This document shows positions 29,943-38,835 of a stretch of DNA of 64,000 nt, piece by piece. Position 1 is the stretch's first letter. Each line of letters starts with the position of its first letter. The notes below the pieces were generated by a model, which saw nothing but the letters and a program-made list of their open reading frames with translations, did not search any database and was not told the origin of the DNA. The stretch is from Pseudomonas palleroniana (GTDB taxonomy: Bacteria > Pseudomonadota > Gammaproteobacteria > Pseudomonadales > Pseudomonadaceae): NCBI RefSeq assembly GCF_003031675.1, contig NZ_PYWX01000034.1, positions 148,118-212,117 on the forward strand, read 5' to 3'. A program made the position numbers and the translations under genes.

Positions 29943-31025
29943 ATGCCTGCTATTACCTCCGATCTGCCCGCCCTCGCCCAATCGATCAAAGACTGGGGCC
30001 GCGAACTGGGCTTTCAACAAGTCGGCATCAGCGGCCTGGACCTGGCCGAGCATGAACAGCACCTGCAACGCTGGCTCGCCGCGGGTTATCACGGCGAGAT
30101 GGAGTACATGGGCGCCCATGGCAGCAAGCGCTCCCACCCGGATGAGCTGGTTCCGGGCACCTTGCGTGTGGTCTCGCTGCGCATGGACTACCTGCCCGGC
30201 GACACGCAAATGGCGCAATTGCTGGCCCAACCGGAAAAAGCCTATATCTCGCGCTATGCCCTGGGTCGTGACTATCACAAGCTGATCCGCAAGCGCGTAC
30301 AGCAACTGGCCGAGCGCATTCAGGCACAGATCGGCCCGTTTGGCTTTCGCGCCTTCGTGGACAGCGCGCCCGTGCTGGAAAAAGCCATCGCCGAACAAGC
30401 CGGGTTGGGCTGGATCGGCAAGAACACCCTGGTACTCAACCGCAAGGCCGGCAGCTACTTCTTCCTGAGTGAACTGTTTGTCGACTTGCCACTGCCGGTG
30501 GACGCCCCCCATGACACCGAACACTGCGGCCGCTGCACCGCGTGCCTGGACATCTGCCCGACCAATGCCTTCGTCGGCCCCTATGTGCTGGACGCCCGAC
30601 GCTGCATTTCCTACCTGACCATCGAACTCAAGAGCGCGATCCCTGAAGACCTGCGCCCGCTGATCGGCAATCGCGTGTTCGGCTGCGATGACTGCCAGAT
30701 CGTTTGCCCGTGGAATCGTTTCGCCCGGCCTACCGCCGAGGGTGATTTCAAGCCACGCCACAACCTGGATAACGCCGAACTGGCCGAGCTGTTCATGTGG
30801 GACGAGGATAAATTCCTCAGCAGCACCGAGGGCTCACCGCTACGTCGCGCCGGTTACGAGCGCTGGCTACGCAACCTGGCGGTGGGCCTGGGCAACGCGC
30901 CGTCGAGCATCCCGGTGCTGGAGGCGTTGAAGGCACGCCGGGATTATCCGTCGGAACTGGTACGCGAACACGTCGAGTGGGCGCTGAACCAGCACGCTGG
31001 GCGTCAGTGCACGTCGTCGTTGTAG
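29943..31025 (+). CDS. queG: Epoxyqueuosine reductase QueG
   Basis: Cobalamin and iron-sulfur enzyme for the last step of queuosine synthesis in tRNA, 360 residues. N-terminal B12-binding region includes GYHGEMEYM and RYALGRDYHK. Two ferredoxin-like cluster motifs are CGRCTACLDICPTNAF and CDDCQIVCPWNRF, followed by a C-terminal HEAT-like region. The ATG at 29943 fits the family; the frame is open much further upstream but that part lies over nnrD. Its 3' end overlaps the convergent TRIC gene by 22 bases. Confidence 0.96.
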   Translation: MPAITSDLPALAQSIKDWGRELGFQQVGISGLDLAEHEQHLQRWLAAGYHGEMEYMGAHGSKRSHPDELVPGTLRVVSLRMDYLPGDTQMAQLLAQPEKAYISRYALGRDYHKLIRKRVQQLAERIQAQIGPFGFRAFVDSAPVLEKAIAEQAGLGWIGKNTLVLNRKAGSYFFLSELFVDLPLPVDAPHDTEHCGRCTACLDICPTNAFVGPYVLDARRCISYLTIELKSAIPEDLRPLIGNRVFGCDDCQIVCPWNRFARPTAEGDFKPRHNLDNAELAELFMWDEDKFLSSTEGSPLRRAGYERWLRNLAVGLGNAPSSIPVLEALKARRDYPSELVREHVEWALNQHAGRQCTSSL

Positions 31026-31618
31026 ACGAACTTGGGCATTTCCCAGTGGAAACGGATCGCCAGCAACCGCAATAGAAAGCCGCTGAACAGCGTCAGCAAA
31101 ATCGCTTGCTCGCTGGGCAGCTCCAGATACAGGCACAGCATGTAGAACCACGCGGCGAGGAACGAAACGCTGGCGTATAGCTCACGGCGGAAGATCAAGG
31201 GAATGTCGTTGCAGAAGATATCCCGCAGGATGCCGCCAAACACCCCGGTGATCACGCCACTGACCACAGCCACCAGCATGCCGTGGCCCATTTCCAGGGC
31301 GGTCATGCAGCCGATCAAGGTAAACGCCACCAGCCCCACGGCGTCCAGCGCCAGGAACAGCGAGCGCAGATGGCGCATCAGCGGTGCGATAAAGATCGTC
31401 ACCAGTGCGGCAACCGACGTCAGCACCAGGTATTCCGGGTGCTTGACCCACGTCAGCGGGTAATGCCCCAGCAACACATCGCGCACCGAACCACCGCCCA
31501 GGGCGGTGACGCAGGCGATCAGCACCACGCCAAACCAGTCCATGCCACGGCGCCCGGCGGACAGCGCGCCGGTCATGGCTTCGGCCGTGATGGCGATGAG
31601 GTAAAGCATAAGCAGCAT
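31004..31618 (-). CDS. TRIC-type (UPF0126/YicG) cation channel family protein
   Basis: Integral membrane protein, 204 residues, of the bacterial TRIC family (YicG/UPF0126), whose characterised members form trimeric potassium channels. Two inverted repeats of three helices are visible, each with its signature: GGGSVRDVLLG and GGILRDIFCN. About seven membrane helices in total. ATG 31618 has AAGGA upstream. Its 3' end overlaps queG by 22 bases in convergent orientation. Confidence 0.9.
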   Translation of the reverse strand: MLLMLYLIAITAEAMTGALSAGRRGMDWFGVVLIACVTALGGGSVRDVLLGHYPLTWVKHPEYLVLTSVAALVTIFIAPLMRHLRSLFLALDAVGLVAFTLIGCMTALEMGHGMLVAVVSGVITGVFGGILRDIFCNDIPLIFRRELYASVSFLAAWFYMLCLYLELPSEQAILLTLFSGFLLRLLAIRFHWEMPKFVYNDDVH

Positions 31619-31634
31619 GAAGCAGTCCTTATCA

Positions 31635-32177
31635 TCAAGCCTTGATGAAATGCTTGCGGTAGTGCTGCAACTCGGCAATCGACTCGCGAATATCATCCAG
31701 TGCCAAGTGCGTGCTGCCTTTGTGGAAGCTGTCTTTGACTTCCGGCGCCCAGCGTGCGGCCAGCTCTTTCAAGGTGGACACATCCAGGTTGCGGTAATGG
31801 AAGTAGCTTTCCAGCGCCTTCATGTGGGTATAAAGGAAGCGGCGGTCCTGGCAGATACTGTTGCCGCAGATCGGTGACTTGCCCTTGGGCACCCACTTCT
31901 CCAGGAAGGCGATGGTCTGGGCCTCGGCTTCGGCCATACTGATACGGCTGTCGCGCACCCGCTGGGTCAGGCCGGAGTTACCGTGGGTGCGGGTATTCCA
32001 CTCGTCCATGGTGGCCAACACTGCATCACTGTGATGGATGGCAATCACCGGACCTTCGGCCAGGGTGTTGAGGTTGCTGTCGGTGACAATGGTCGCCATC
32101 TCGATGATGACGTCGGTGTCGGGGTTCAGACCGGTCATTTCCAGATCGATCCAAATCAGGTTCTGTGGGTTTTGCAT
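31635..32177 (-). CDS. orn: Oligoribonuclease
   Basis: DEDDh 3'-5' exonuclease that degrades 2-5 nt RNAs, including pGpG from cyclic-di-GMP turnover, 180 residues. Asp11 and Glu13 lie in [12 protein letters not shown]. The later catalytic residues are in [11 protein letters not shown] and [11 protein letters not shown]. The start at ATG 32177 (MQNPQNLIW) matches family length; the frame continues open over rsgA by chance. It is divergent from rsgA and ends 16 bases from the TRIC gene start. Confidence 0.97.
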   Translation of the reverse strand: MQNPQNLIWIDLEMTGLNPDTDVIIEMATIVTDSNLNTLAEGPVIAIHHSDAVLATMDEWNTRTHGNSGLTQRVRDSRISMAEAEAQTIAFLEKWVPKGKSPICGNSICQDRRFLYTHMKALESYFHYRNLDVSTLKELAARWAPEVKDSFHKGSTHLALDDIRESIAELQHYRKHFIKA

Positions 32178-32231
32178 GGCTTGATTCTCTTGGCACCTTG
32201 GCGTGGCTGCGCAGTTTAGCAGGCGGGGGCA

Positions 32232-32240
32232 TGCTAGACT
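32232..32240 (+). promoter_or_regulatory. Extended -10 element for rsgA
   Basis: TGC-TAGACT fits an extended -10 element (TGnTATAAT). No good -35 box is seen 17 bases upstream, as is common for this type. Transcription would start about 40 bases before the rsgA ATG. Confidence 0.4.
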
Positions 32241-32285
32241 CGCGACCGTTTCACCTATCCTTTGCATTATCGACACGGAACACCA

Positions 32286-33317
32286 ATGGCCAAACGCCAG
32301 CTCAATCGCCGCCAAAACTGGCGCATCGAAAAGATTCAGGGTGAACGCGCCGCTCGCGCCGCCAAACGTGAATCCTCCGCCGTGGAAGCGCTCGAAGGCG
32401 GCGACCTGGGCCCCGAACAAACGGGCCTGGTGATCGCGCACTTCGGTGTGCAGGTCGAGGTCGAGGCGCTGGAAGGCGAACTCGCCGGCCAGGTTTTCCG
32501 CTGCCACTTGCGCGCCAACCTGCCTGCGCTGGTCACCGGCGACCAGGTTGTGTGGCGTGCCGGCAACCAGGGCATTGGCGTAATCGTCGCCCAGTTGCCA
32601 CGCACCACCGAACTGCGCCGCCCGGACAGCCGTGGCCAGCTCAAGCCGGTAGCCGCCAACGTCGACATGATCGTGATTGTGTTCGCGCCGCTGCCCGAGC
32701 CCCATGCCAACCTGATCGACCGCTATCTGGTGGCCGCCGAACATGCCGGCATTCGCCCGCTGTTGCTGCTGAACAAATTCGACCTGATCGACGAGCAAAA
32801 CGCGCCGGCGCTCAACGCATTGCTGGCGGTCTACCGCACCTTGGGTTACCCGGTGCTGGAAGTCTCGGCGCATCACGGCAATGGCATGGAACAGTTGCAA
32901 CAGCAGCTGGACGGGCGCATCAGCGTGTTCGTCGGCCAGTCGGGCGTAGGCAAGTCATCACTGGTCAACAGCCTGCTGCCTGAAGTCGAGACCCGCGTGG
33001 GGCCGCTGTCGGAGCTGTCCGGCCAGGGCACCCACACCACCACCACCGCGCGACTGTTCCACTTCCCCGGTGGCGGTGAGCTGATCGACTCCCCGGGCAT
33101 CCGGGAATTCGGCCTCGGCCATGTCAGCCGCAGCGATGTGGAAGCAGGCTTCATCGAATTCAACGACCTGATCGGCACCTGCCGCTTCCGCGACTGCAAA
33201 CACGACCGTGAGCCGGGCTGTGCGTTGCTCAAGGCCCTGGAAGATGGTCGTGTGCAGCAGCAACGGATGAACAGCTATCGGTCGATCATTGCGAGTTTGC
33301 CGGAGAACAGTTACTAA
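32286..33317 (+). CDS. rsgA: Ribosome small subunit GTPase RsgA
   Basis: Late 30S assembly GTPase, 343 residues. A basic N-terminal tail ([18 protein letters not shown]) is followed by an OB fold, then a circularly permuted G domain with G4 (LNKFDLI) before G1 ([10 protein letters not shown]) and G3 (DSPGIREF). The C-terminal zinc motif is [14 protein letters not shown]. In E. coli and here it is divergent from orn. A bidirectional terminator follows. Confidence 0.97.
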   Translation: MAKRQLNRRQNWRIEKIQGERAARAAKRESSAVEALEGGDLGPEQTGLVIAHFGVQVEVEALEGELAGQVFRCHLRANLPALVTGDQVVWRAGNQGIGVIVAQLPRTTELRRPDSRGQLKPVAANVDMIVIVFAPLPEPHANLIDRYLVAAEHAGIRPLLLLNKFDLIDEQNAPALNALLAVYRTLGYPVLEVSAHHGNGMEQLQQQLDGRISVFVGQSGVGKSSLVNSLLPEVETRVGPLSELSGQGTHTTTTARLFHFPGGGELIDSPGIREFGLGHVSRSDVEAGFIEFNDLIGTCRFRDCKHDREPGCALLKALEDGRVQQQRMNSYRSIIASLPENSY

Positions 33318-33330
33318 CCTGCACCAACGA

Positions 33331-33357
33331 AAAGGCCGCGATCATCGCGGCCTTTTT
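33331..33357. terminator. Bidirectional terminator between rsgA and motB
   Basis: AAAGGCCGCGAT-C-ATCGCGGCCTTTTT, a long near-perfect palindrome with A and T tails, placed 13 bases after rsgA and 9 bases from the motB stop. It serves both convergent genes. Confidence 0.92.
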
Positions 33358-33366
33358 GCATGGTGA

Positions 33367-34389
33367 TTACGACTTGGGTGCAGGCACCGTAGGATCCTTC
33401 ACTCCACCATCATCAAACAGGTTCAGCTTCTGCCGTAGCTCATGGGCCGGCAATGGCTCCTGCCCGGGAGGAATGGCGTTCGGGTCAGCCGGAACTTCCC
33501 CTGGCGCGCCTTCGCCAGGTTTCGGTACCGCAGGCGCCGCACTGTGATCACCCTCGATCGCGCGCTGGGCCTTTTTGGTCAGCACCACGATATCGATCCG
33601 GCGGTTGACCGGGTTGAACGGGTCTGCGGGATCAAACAATTGCGACGAAGCAAAACCCACCACTCGCGCGACTTGCGGGTCCGGATAGCTGCCCGCCACC
33701 AGCGCACGACGAGCAGCGTTGGCGCGGTTGGCCGAGAGTTCCCAGTTGCCGAAGTCGCCCTGGCCTGCATAGGGCTTGGCGTCGGTGTGGCCGCTGATGC
33801 TGATCTTGTTCGGCACCGCCTTGATGGTGTCGGCCATGGCCAGCAGGATATCTTCGAAGTACGGCTTCAAGCGGGCACTGCCGGAGTCGAACATCGGCCG
33901 GTTAGCGGCGTCGGTGATCTGGATACGCAGGCCCTCGGGCGTGATCTCGAAGGAGATCTGATCCTTGAACTTCAACAGTTGCGGGTTTTCTTCGACCTTG
34001 GTCTGCAACTCCTTGAGCAACAGTTCCAGGCGCTCCTGCTCGACTTGCTCAGCCATGGCCTCGACCGTGTCGCGCTCGACGGGGATTTTTTCCTGGGGGG
34101 CCTCGGTCTTGACCTCGGGGTTGATCGTGCGCTCAGGCGCCAACTGCGGCGAACCGCCGAGGTCGATCACAAAAGGCGTACCGCTTTCCGAGAAGCCAAT
34201 GGGGTCTTTGAAGTAACCGGCAATGGCGATCTTCTGTTCCGGCGTGGCGGTAGACATCAGCCACAGAACCAGGAAGAACGCCATCATCGCCGTCGCAAAG
34301 TCGGCGAAGGCGATTTTCCAGGCGCCGCCGTGGTGCCCCGCAGCGAAGCGCTTGACGCGCTTGATGATTATCGGCTGGTTGTTTTCCAT
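33367..34389 (-). CDS. motB: Flagellar stator protein MotB
   Basis: Peptidoglycan-binding stator subunit, 340 residues. One N-terminal membrane helix carries the proton-binding Asp in KIAFADFATAMMAFFLVLWLM. The periplasmic part has a plug/linker region (50-150) and an OmpA-like domain with SGHTDAKPY and NRRIDIVV. The Pro/Ala-rich C-terminal tail is longer than in E. coli. Three bases separate it from motA. The Asp and surrounding sequence suit a proton-driven, not sodium-driven, stator (inference). Confidence 0.97.
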   Translation of the reverse strand: MENNQPIIIKRVKRFAAGHHGGAWKIAFADFATAMMAFFLVLWLMSTATPEQKIAIAGYFKDPIGFSESGTPFVIDLGGSPQLAPERTINPEVKTEAPQEKIPVERDTVEAMAEQVEQERLELLLKELQTKVEENPQLLKFKDQISFEITPEGLRIQITDAANRPMFDSGSARLKPYFEDILLAMADTIKAVPNKISISGHTDAKPYAGQGDFGNWELSANRANAARRALVAGSYPDPQVARVVGFASSQLFDPADPFNPVNRRIDIVVLTKKAQRAIEGDHSAAPAVPKPGEGAPGEVPADPNAIPPGQEPLPAHELRQKLNLFDDGGVKDPTVPAPKS

Positions 34390-34392
34390 GGC

Positions 34393-35244
34393 TTAGCGAC
34401 CGCGAACCGCTTGTTCCAGCTCGGCGAAGCTTGGGCGATGTTTCGGGTACAGCACCTTGCGACCGAACTCCACCGCCAACGATGGCGGCATGCCGGAGGC
34501 CGAAGCGACCAGGCACGCCTTGATCGCTTCATAGAGGTTGATCTCTTCCTTGGCATCATGCGCCAGGGAAGTCGCCAGCGGGCCAAAGAAACCGTAGGCC
34601 GCGAGAATACCGAAGAATGTCCCCACCAACGCCGCACCCACGTGCATGCCGATGGCCTTCTGGTCGCCATCGCCCAGGGACGCCATGGTCACCACGATAC
34701 CGAGTACCGCCGCAACAATACCGAAGCCCGGCATGCCGTCGGCAATGCCGGTGACAGCGTGGGAGGGGTGTTCCAGTTCTTCCTTGAGGCTGAACAGCTC
34801 CATGTCGAACAGGCCTTCCAACTCGTGGGGGGCCATGTTGCCGGAAGACATGATGCGCAGGTAATCGCAGATATAGGCGGTCATACGCTCGTCTTTGAGC
34901 ACGGCCGGGTACTTGGCGAAAATCGGGCTGGCCGCCGCATCTTCGATGTCGGCCTCGATGGCCATCATCCCCTCGCGGCGACTCTTGTTGAGGATCTCGT
35001 AGACCAGGCCCAGCACTTCCAGATAGAAGGTGTGGGAAAAGCGTGAACCGAACATGCTCAGGGATTTTTTGACCACATGCATGGTCATGTACCCAGGGTT
35101 GGCTTGCAGGAATGCACCGAATGCCGCCCCGCCGATGATCATCACTTCGAAAGGCTGGATCAACGCGGCAATTTTACCGTGGGAAAGGACGTAACCGCCG
35201 AGCACGCTCGCGAGGACGACGATGATGCCGATAATTTTAGCCAT
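34393..35244 (-). CDS. motA: Flagellar stator protein MotA
   Basis: Inner-membrane stator subunit, 283 residues, with four membrane helices (about 2-22, 30-50, 170-190, 200-222) and a cytoplasmic loop (about 80-165) that contacts FliG. The conserved PGFGIVAAVLGIV near 170 and GTFFGILAAYGF near 205 support the call. No clear Shine-Dalgarno precedes ATG 35244. A FliA-type promoter lies about 70 bases upstream. Confidence 0.97.
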   Translation of the reverse strand: MAKIIGIIVVLASVLGGYVLSHGKIAALIQPFEVMIIGGAAFGAFLQANPGYMTMHVVKKSLSMFGSRFSHTFYLEVLGLVYEILNKSRREGMMAIEADIEDAAASPIFAKYPAVLKDERMTAYICDYLRIMSSGNMAPHELEGLFDMELFSLKEELEHPSHAVTGIADGMPGFGIVAAVLGIVVTMASLGDGDQKAIGMHVGAALVGTFFGILAAYGFFGPLATSLAHDAKEEINLYEAIKACLVASASGMPPSLAVEFGRKVLYPKHRPSFAELEQAVRGR

Positions 35245-35312
35245 AGGAGATGGGTACTTGCGCCGTCGGGTTCATGGACATAGTGGGTGTAGCAGAAAAA
35301 CTCTTGTTCTAC

Positions 35313-35339
35313 TTATCGGCAAAACTGCGCCAGACTATA
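35313..35339 (-). promoter_or_regulatory. FliA (sigma-28) promoter for motAB
   Basis: On the minus strand TATAGTCT, 11 bases, GCCGATAA. The -10 half is a perfect match to the E. coli FliA consensus (GCCGATAA), and the -35 half matches TAAAGTTT at six of eight positions with the exact 11-base spacing. It lies about 70 bases upstream of motA. Confidence 0.75.
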
Positions 35340-35411
35340 GCCCGTTAAGGCGAAAAGCCAATTCGGCCCATTCCGGGCGTGTTGAATGCATGTGATGACC
35401 GCGCCCCAACC

Positions 35412-36947
35412 ATGGCTAATGAAACGACAGTCCCAACTGCAAAACCGACCACCCTCGCCGCTTGGATCAAGCGCCTGGATGATGTGCTGCTGCCCATTCC
35501 CCAAGCCAGCCACGAGCGCGTGTGCAAAGCCATTCGCGATAGCCGCAGTTCATTGCGAGATATTGCCGAGCTGATGCAAGACAGCCCGGCGTTGGTACTC
35601 AGCGTGATGCGCGAGGCCAACAGCCACACCCACGGCAGCCTCGCGGCCCCTGCGGAAAACCTCGAAGTGGCGCTCAACCGCCTCGGCCTCAAGCGTGCCG
35701 AAGAATTACTGGCGCGCCTACCCTCGGTGCCGGCCAATGAAATCCCCGTGGCCTTGCGCCAACTGCTGCTGGTGAGCCTGCACGCATCGCAGCAAGCCAA
35801 CGGTTTATTCGGCAGTCGCCTGGCGCGCTTGTGGCAAGACATTCACTGGGGCAGCCTGCTGTTTTTATCGCCGCTTTGGCCGATGGCCGTCACCTACCCC
35901 AAGCTCCTGGAAGAATGGGAATTGCGGGTGATCCACAAGGGCCAGCCGGCACGCCAGGTCGAGCAGGAATTGTTCGGCGTACGGCTGCTGGATTTGTGCC
36001 TTGGCTTGACCGAAGCGTGGCACTTGCCGATCTGGGTGTCCCAGGGCTACAACCTGCTGCTGAGCGAACAACGCTTGCTGGTCAAGGCGCTGCATATCGC
36101 CCGCGAGGAAGATGAACTGCGCCACCAGCAGTTGCTCGACGCCGAACCCAACCTGCGCCGTTGGTTGAACCAGCCGGCCAATACTGTGCTGCTGGCTAAC
36201 GGCCTGGCAATGTCGGCCCAGGAGTCCTGGACCTGCCCGCATACCGAACGCTGGCAATATCTGACTGCGCTCTACCTTCAAGCCCCCCTGGGCGACGTGC
36301 AGCAGCAAGCCCACCAGCAAGCGGTGACCAGCGCCCGCCATACCCTGATGCCCGACCTCTGGCACCCGGCCTTGTCGCTGATCTGGCCGTGGCATGTACA
36401 GAAGGTCCATCGCGGCTTGCTGCCCGCACCACCGCCCACCGCCGAAGCCTTGGCCGTATGGCGCAAGCGCTGCACCGAGTTGCTGGTTGAACCGAGCCGG
36501 TTTGCCAACGCCATGCACCTGACCACTTGCGCCAAAGAAGCATTGGTGGCGAGCGGCATGCAACGGGTGCTGCTGTTCATGGCCGACCGCGCCTTGAGTA
36601 CCTTGCGCGTGCATCAAGCCGAAGGGTTGCCCAAGGACGCCGCAAACCTGAGCCTGGACGTGGTCAACAGCACGCTGCTGCAACGGCTTTTGGAAAAGTC
36701 CGCGCAGGTGCGTCTCACACCCGACAACCACGCACAGTTCTCTACGCTGCTGCCGCCAGTGCTGCGTCGCCTGTTTACCGGCGAACACCTGTTGTTGCGC
36801 TCCCTGAGCTGCAACGGCCGAGTGGTCATGCTGATGGTTGCCGACCAGGGCGGCGGGCCGTTCTCGGAAACCACGGTGCAGGCCTTCGGCAAAACAGCGC
36901 AATGCGTCGAGAAAGCACTGCACAGCTTTACCAACCGCAGCACTTGA
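35412..36947 (+). CDS. HDOD-domain protein
   Basis: Protein of 511 residues. The N-terminal region (about 15-230) resembles the HDOD fold (LLPIPQASHERVCKAIRDSR, then LRDIAELMQDSPALVLSVMREAN), a catalytically inactive relative of HD phosphohydrolases used in signalling. The C-terminal half (about 330-505) may be a GAF-like sensor, which I cannot confirm. There is no membrane segment. It is divergent from motA, hinting at a link with motility signalling, and is followed by rhdA. The start ATG 35412 (MANETTVPTAKPTT) is preferred to one 33 bases upstream. Confidence 0.8.
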   Translation: MANETTVPTAKPTTLAAWIKRLDDVLLPIPQASHERVCKAIRDSRSSLRDIAELMQDSPALVLSVMREANSHTHGSLAAPAENLEVALNRLGLKRAEELLARLPSVPANEIPVALRQLLLVSLHASQQANGLFGSRLARLWQDIHWGSLLFLSPLWPMAVTYPKLLEEWELRVIHKGQPARQVEQELFGVRLLDLCLGLTEAWHLPIWVSQGYNLLLSEQRLLVKALHIAREEDELRHQQLLDAEPNLRRWLNQPANTVLLANGLAMSAQESWTCPHTERWQYLTALYLQAPLGDVQQQAHQQAVTSARHTLMPDLWHPALSLIWPWHVQKVHRGLLPAPPPTAEALAVWRKRCTELLVEPSRFANAMHLTTCAKEALVASGMQRVLLFMADRALSTLRVHQAEGLPKDAANLSLDVVNSTLLQRLLEKSAQVRLTPDNHAQFSTLLPPVLRRLFTGEHLLLRSLSCNGRVVMLMVADQGGGPFSETTVQAFGKTAQCVEKALHSFTNRST

Positions 36948-37004
36948 TGCTTGCGCTACAATCGCCGTCCTTTATCGCCAACATTTGTGCCCAGGAGACC
37001 TCAC

Positions 37005-37820
37005 ATGCCTGACTTCTCTGGCTTGCCGCTGGTGATCGAACCCGGCGACCTGCTCGGTCGACTGGATGCCGAACACCTGATTCTGGTGGACCTCACCAGC
37101 GCCGCCCGCTACGCCGAGGGTCATATCCCAGGCGCGCATTTCGTTGACCCCAAGCGCACCCAGTTGGGCCAGCCACCGGCTCCCGGCTTGCTGCCGAGCA
37201 AAGCCGACCTGCAAAAGCTGTTCGGCGAACTGGGCCACACCCCGAACGCAACCTACGTGGTCTACGACGACGAAGGCGGTGGCTGGGCCGGACGTTTTAT
37301 CTGGATGCTCGACGTGATCGGCCACCAGAAATACCACTACCTGGACGGTGGCCTGCTCGCATGGCTGGAAGGCCAGCACCCGCTTTCCACCGAGGTACCC
37401 GCCCCCGTCGGTGGCCCGGTCAGCCTGACCTTGCACGACGGCCCTACCGCCACCCGCGAATACCTGCAAAGCCGTCTCGGCGCGGCTGACCTGGGCATCT
37501 GGGACGCACGCGGACCGCTGGAATATTCCGGCGAGAAAGTCCTCGCCGCCAAGGGCGGTCACATTCCCGGCGCGGTGAACTTCGAATGGACTGCCGGCAT
37601 GGACAAGGCACGCAACCTGCGCATCCGTCGTGACATGCCGCAGATCCTCGAAGACCTCGGGCTGACCCGCGACAAAGAAATCATCACCCACTGCCAGACT
37701 CACCATCGCTCTGGCTTCACCTACCTGGTGGCCAAGGCGCTCGGTTATCCGCGAGTCAAAGGTTATGCCGGTTCCTGGGGCGAATGGGGCAACCACCCCG
37801 ACACCCCCGTTGAGATTTAA
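37005..37820 (+). CDS. rhdA: Thiosulfate sulfurtransferase (rhodanese) RhdA
   Basis: Two-domain rhodanese, 271 residues, that transfers sulfane sulfur from thiosulfate to an acceptor. The inactive N-terminal domain (1-130) is followed by the catalytic domain with Cys230 in the loop HCQTHHRSG, the same residue number and loop as Azotobacter vinelandii RhdA. AGGAG precedes ATG 37005. It lies 57 bases after the HDOD gene and 16 before psd. Confidence 0.96.
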   Translation: MPDFSGLPLVIEPGDLLGRLDAEHLILVDLTSAARYAEGHIPGAHFVDPKRTQLGQPPAPGLLPSKADLQKLFGELGHTPNATYVVYDDEGGGWAGRFIWMLDVIGHQKYHYLDGGLLAWLEGQHPLSTEVPAPVGGPVSLTLHDGPTATREYLQSRLGAADLGIWDARGPLEYSGEKVLAAKGGHIPGAVNFEWTAGMDKARNLRIRRDMPQILEDLGLTRDKEIITHCQTHHRSGFTYLVAKALGYPRVKGYAGSWGEWGNHPDTPVEI

Positions 37821-37836
37821 GGTTTAAGGACAGTCA

Positions 37837-38697
37837 ATGAAAAAGCAGTTATTCATCCTCAGCCAGTACCTGTTGCCGCACCACTTGCTATCGCGCCTGG
37901 CCGGGTGCATTGCCGAGTGTCGCGTGCGCTGGTTCAAGAATGCCTTCACCCAATGGTTTGCCAAGCGCTATCAAGTGGACATGTCCCAGGCCCTGGTTGA
38001 AGACCTGACCGCCTACGAGCACTTCAACGCCTTCTTCACCCGCGCGCTGAAAGACGGTGCCCGCCCGCTGGATCAAACCCAAGGCGCAGTGCTCAGCCCT
38101 GCCGATGGAGCGGTCAGCCAGCTAGGCCCTATCGAACACGGCCGCGTGTTCCAGGCCAAGGGCCACAGCTTCAGCGTGGTGGAACTGTTGGGTGGTGATA
38201 CAGCGGTTGCTGCGCCGTTCATGGGCGGCGATTTCGCCACGATCTACCTGTCGCCCAAAGACTACCACCGCGTGCACATGCCCCTGGCCGGTACGTTGCG
38301 TGAGATGGTGTATGTGCCCGGGCGGATTTTCTCGGTGAACCAGACCACGGCTGAAAACGTGCCGGAGCTGTTTGCGCGTAACGAGCGTGTTGTCTGCCTG
38401 TTCGACACCGAACGCGGCCCGATGGCGGTGGTGCTGGTGGGTGCAATGATCGTGGCGTCGATTGAAACCGTGTGGGCAGGCCTGGTGACACCACCGAAAC
38501 GCGAGCTGAAAACCTTCCGCTACGACGAAGCCGCGCGTGCGCCGATTCACTTGGAGAAAGGTGCGGAGCTGGGCCGCTTCAAGCTGGGTTCGACCGCCAT
38601 CGTGCTGTTCGGGCCGGATCAGGTGAAGTGGGCTGAAGAACTGGTGGCAGGTTCGCCGGTGCAGATGGGCCAGGGTATTGGTTCACCTAAAGCCTGA
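37837..38697 (+). CDS. psd: Phosphatidylserine decarboxylase proenzyme
   Basis: Makes phosphatidylethanolamine in the inner membrane, 286 residues. The autocleavage motif is LGST with cleavage between Gly251 and Ser252, where Ser becomes the pyruvoyl group. Asp90 (SPAD) and His147 (YHRVH) match the other members of the Asp-His-Ser triad. It probably shares a transcript with rhdA and is followed by a REPIN. Confidence 0.97.
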   Translation: MKKQLFILSQYLLPHHLLSRLAGCIAECRVRWFKNAFTQWFAKRYQVDMSQALVEDLTAYEHFNAFFTRALKDGARPLDQTQGAVLSPADGAVSQLGPIEHGRVFQAKGHSFSVVELLGGDTAVAAPFMGGDFATIYLSPKDYHRVHMPLAGTLREMVYVPGRIFSVNQTTAENVPELFARNERVVCLFDTERGPMAVVLVGAMIVASIETVWAGLVTPPKRELKTFRYDEAARAPIHLEKGAELGRFKLGSTAIVLFGPDQVKWAEELVAGSPVQMGQGIGSPKA

Positions 38698-38717
38698 CCT
38701 GAAGCCGACGAAAATCA

Positions 38718-38806
38718 AATGTGAGAGGGGGCTTGCTCCCGATAGCATCAGTCAGTACATCTGTTGACTGAATCACCGCTATCGGGAGCAAGCCCCCTCC
38801 CACATT
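38718..38806. repeat. REPIN
   Basis: Inverted REP pair: ATGTGAGAGGGGGCTTGCTC at 38719 and CAAGCCCCCTCCCACATTT ending near 38807, with about 40 bases between. It sits between convergent psd and serB and may act as a terminator for both. Confidence 0.9.
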
Positions 38807-38835
38807 TTTGCTTGTATTCCTATAGTGAGAGCCGC

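Noticed and set aside
31635..32900. A long fused open frame of orn with an upstream extension
   Set aside because: The added 240 codons lie antisense to rsgA; oligoribonuclease is normally about 180 residues and starts at 32177.
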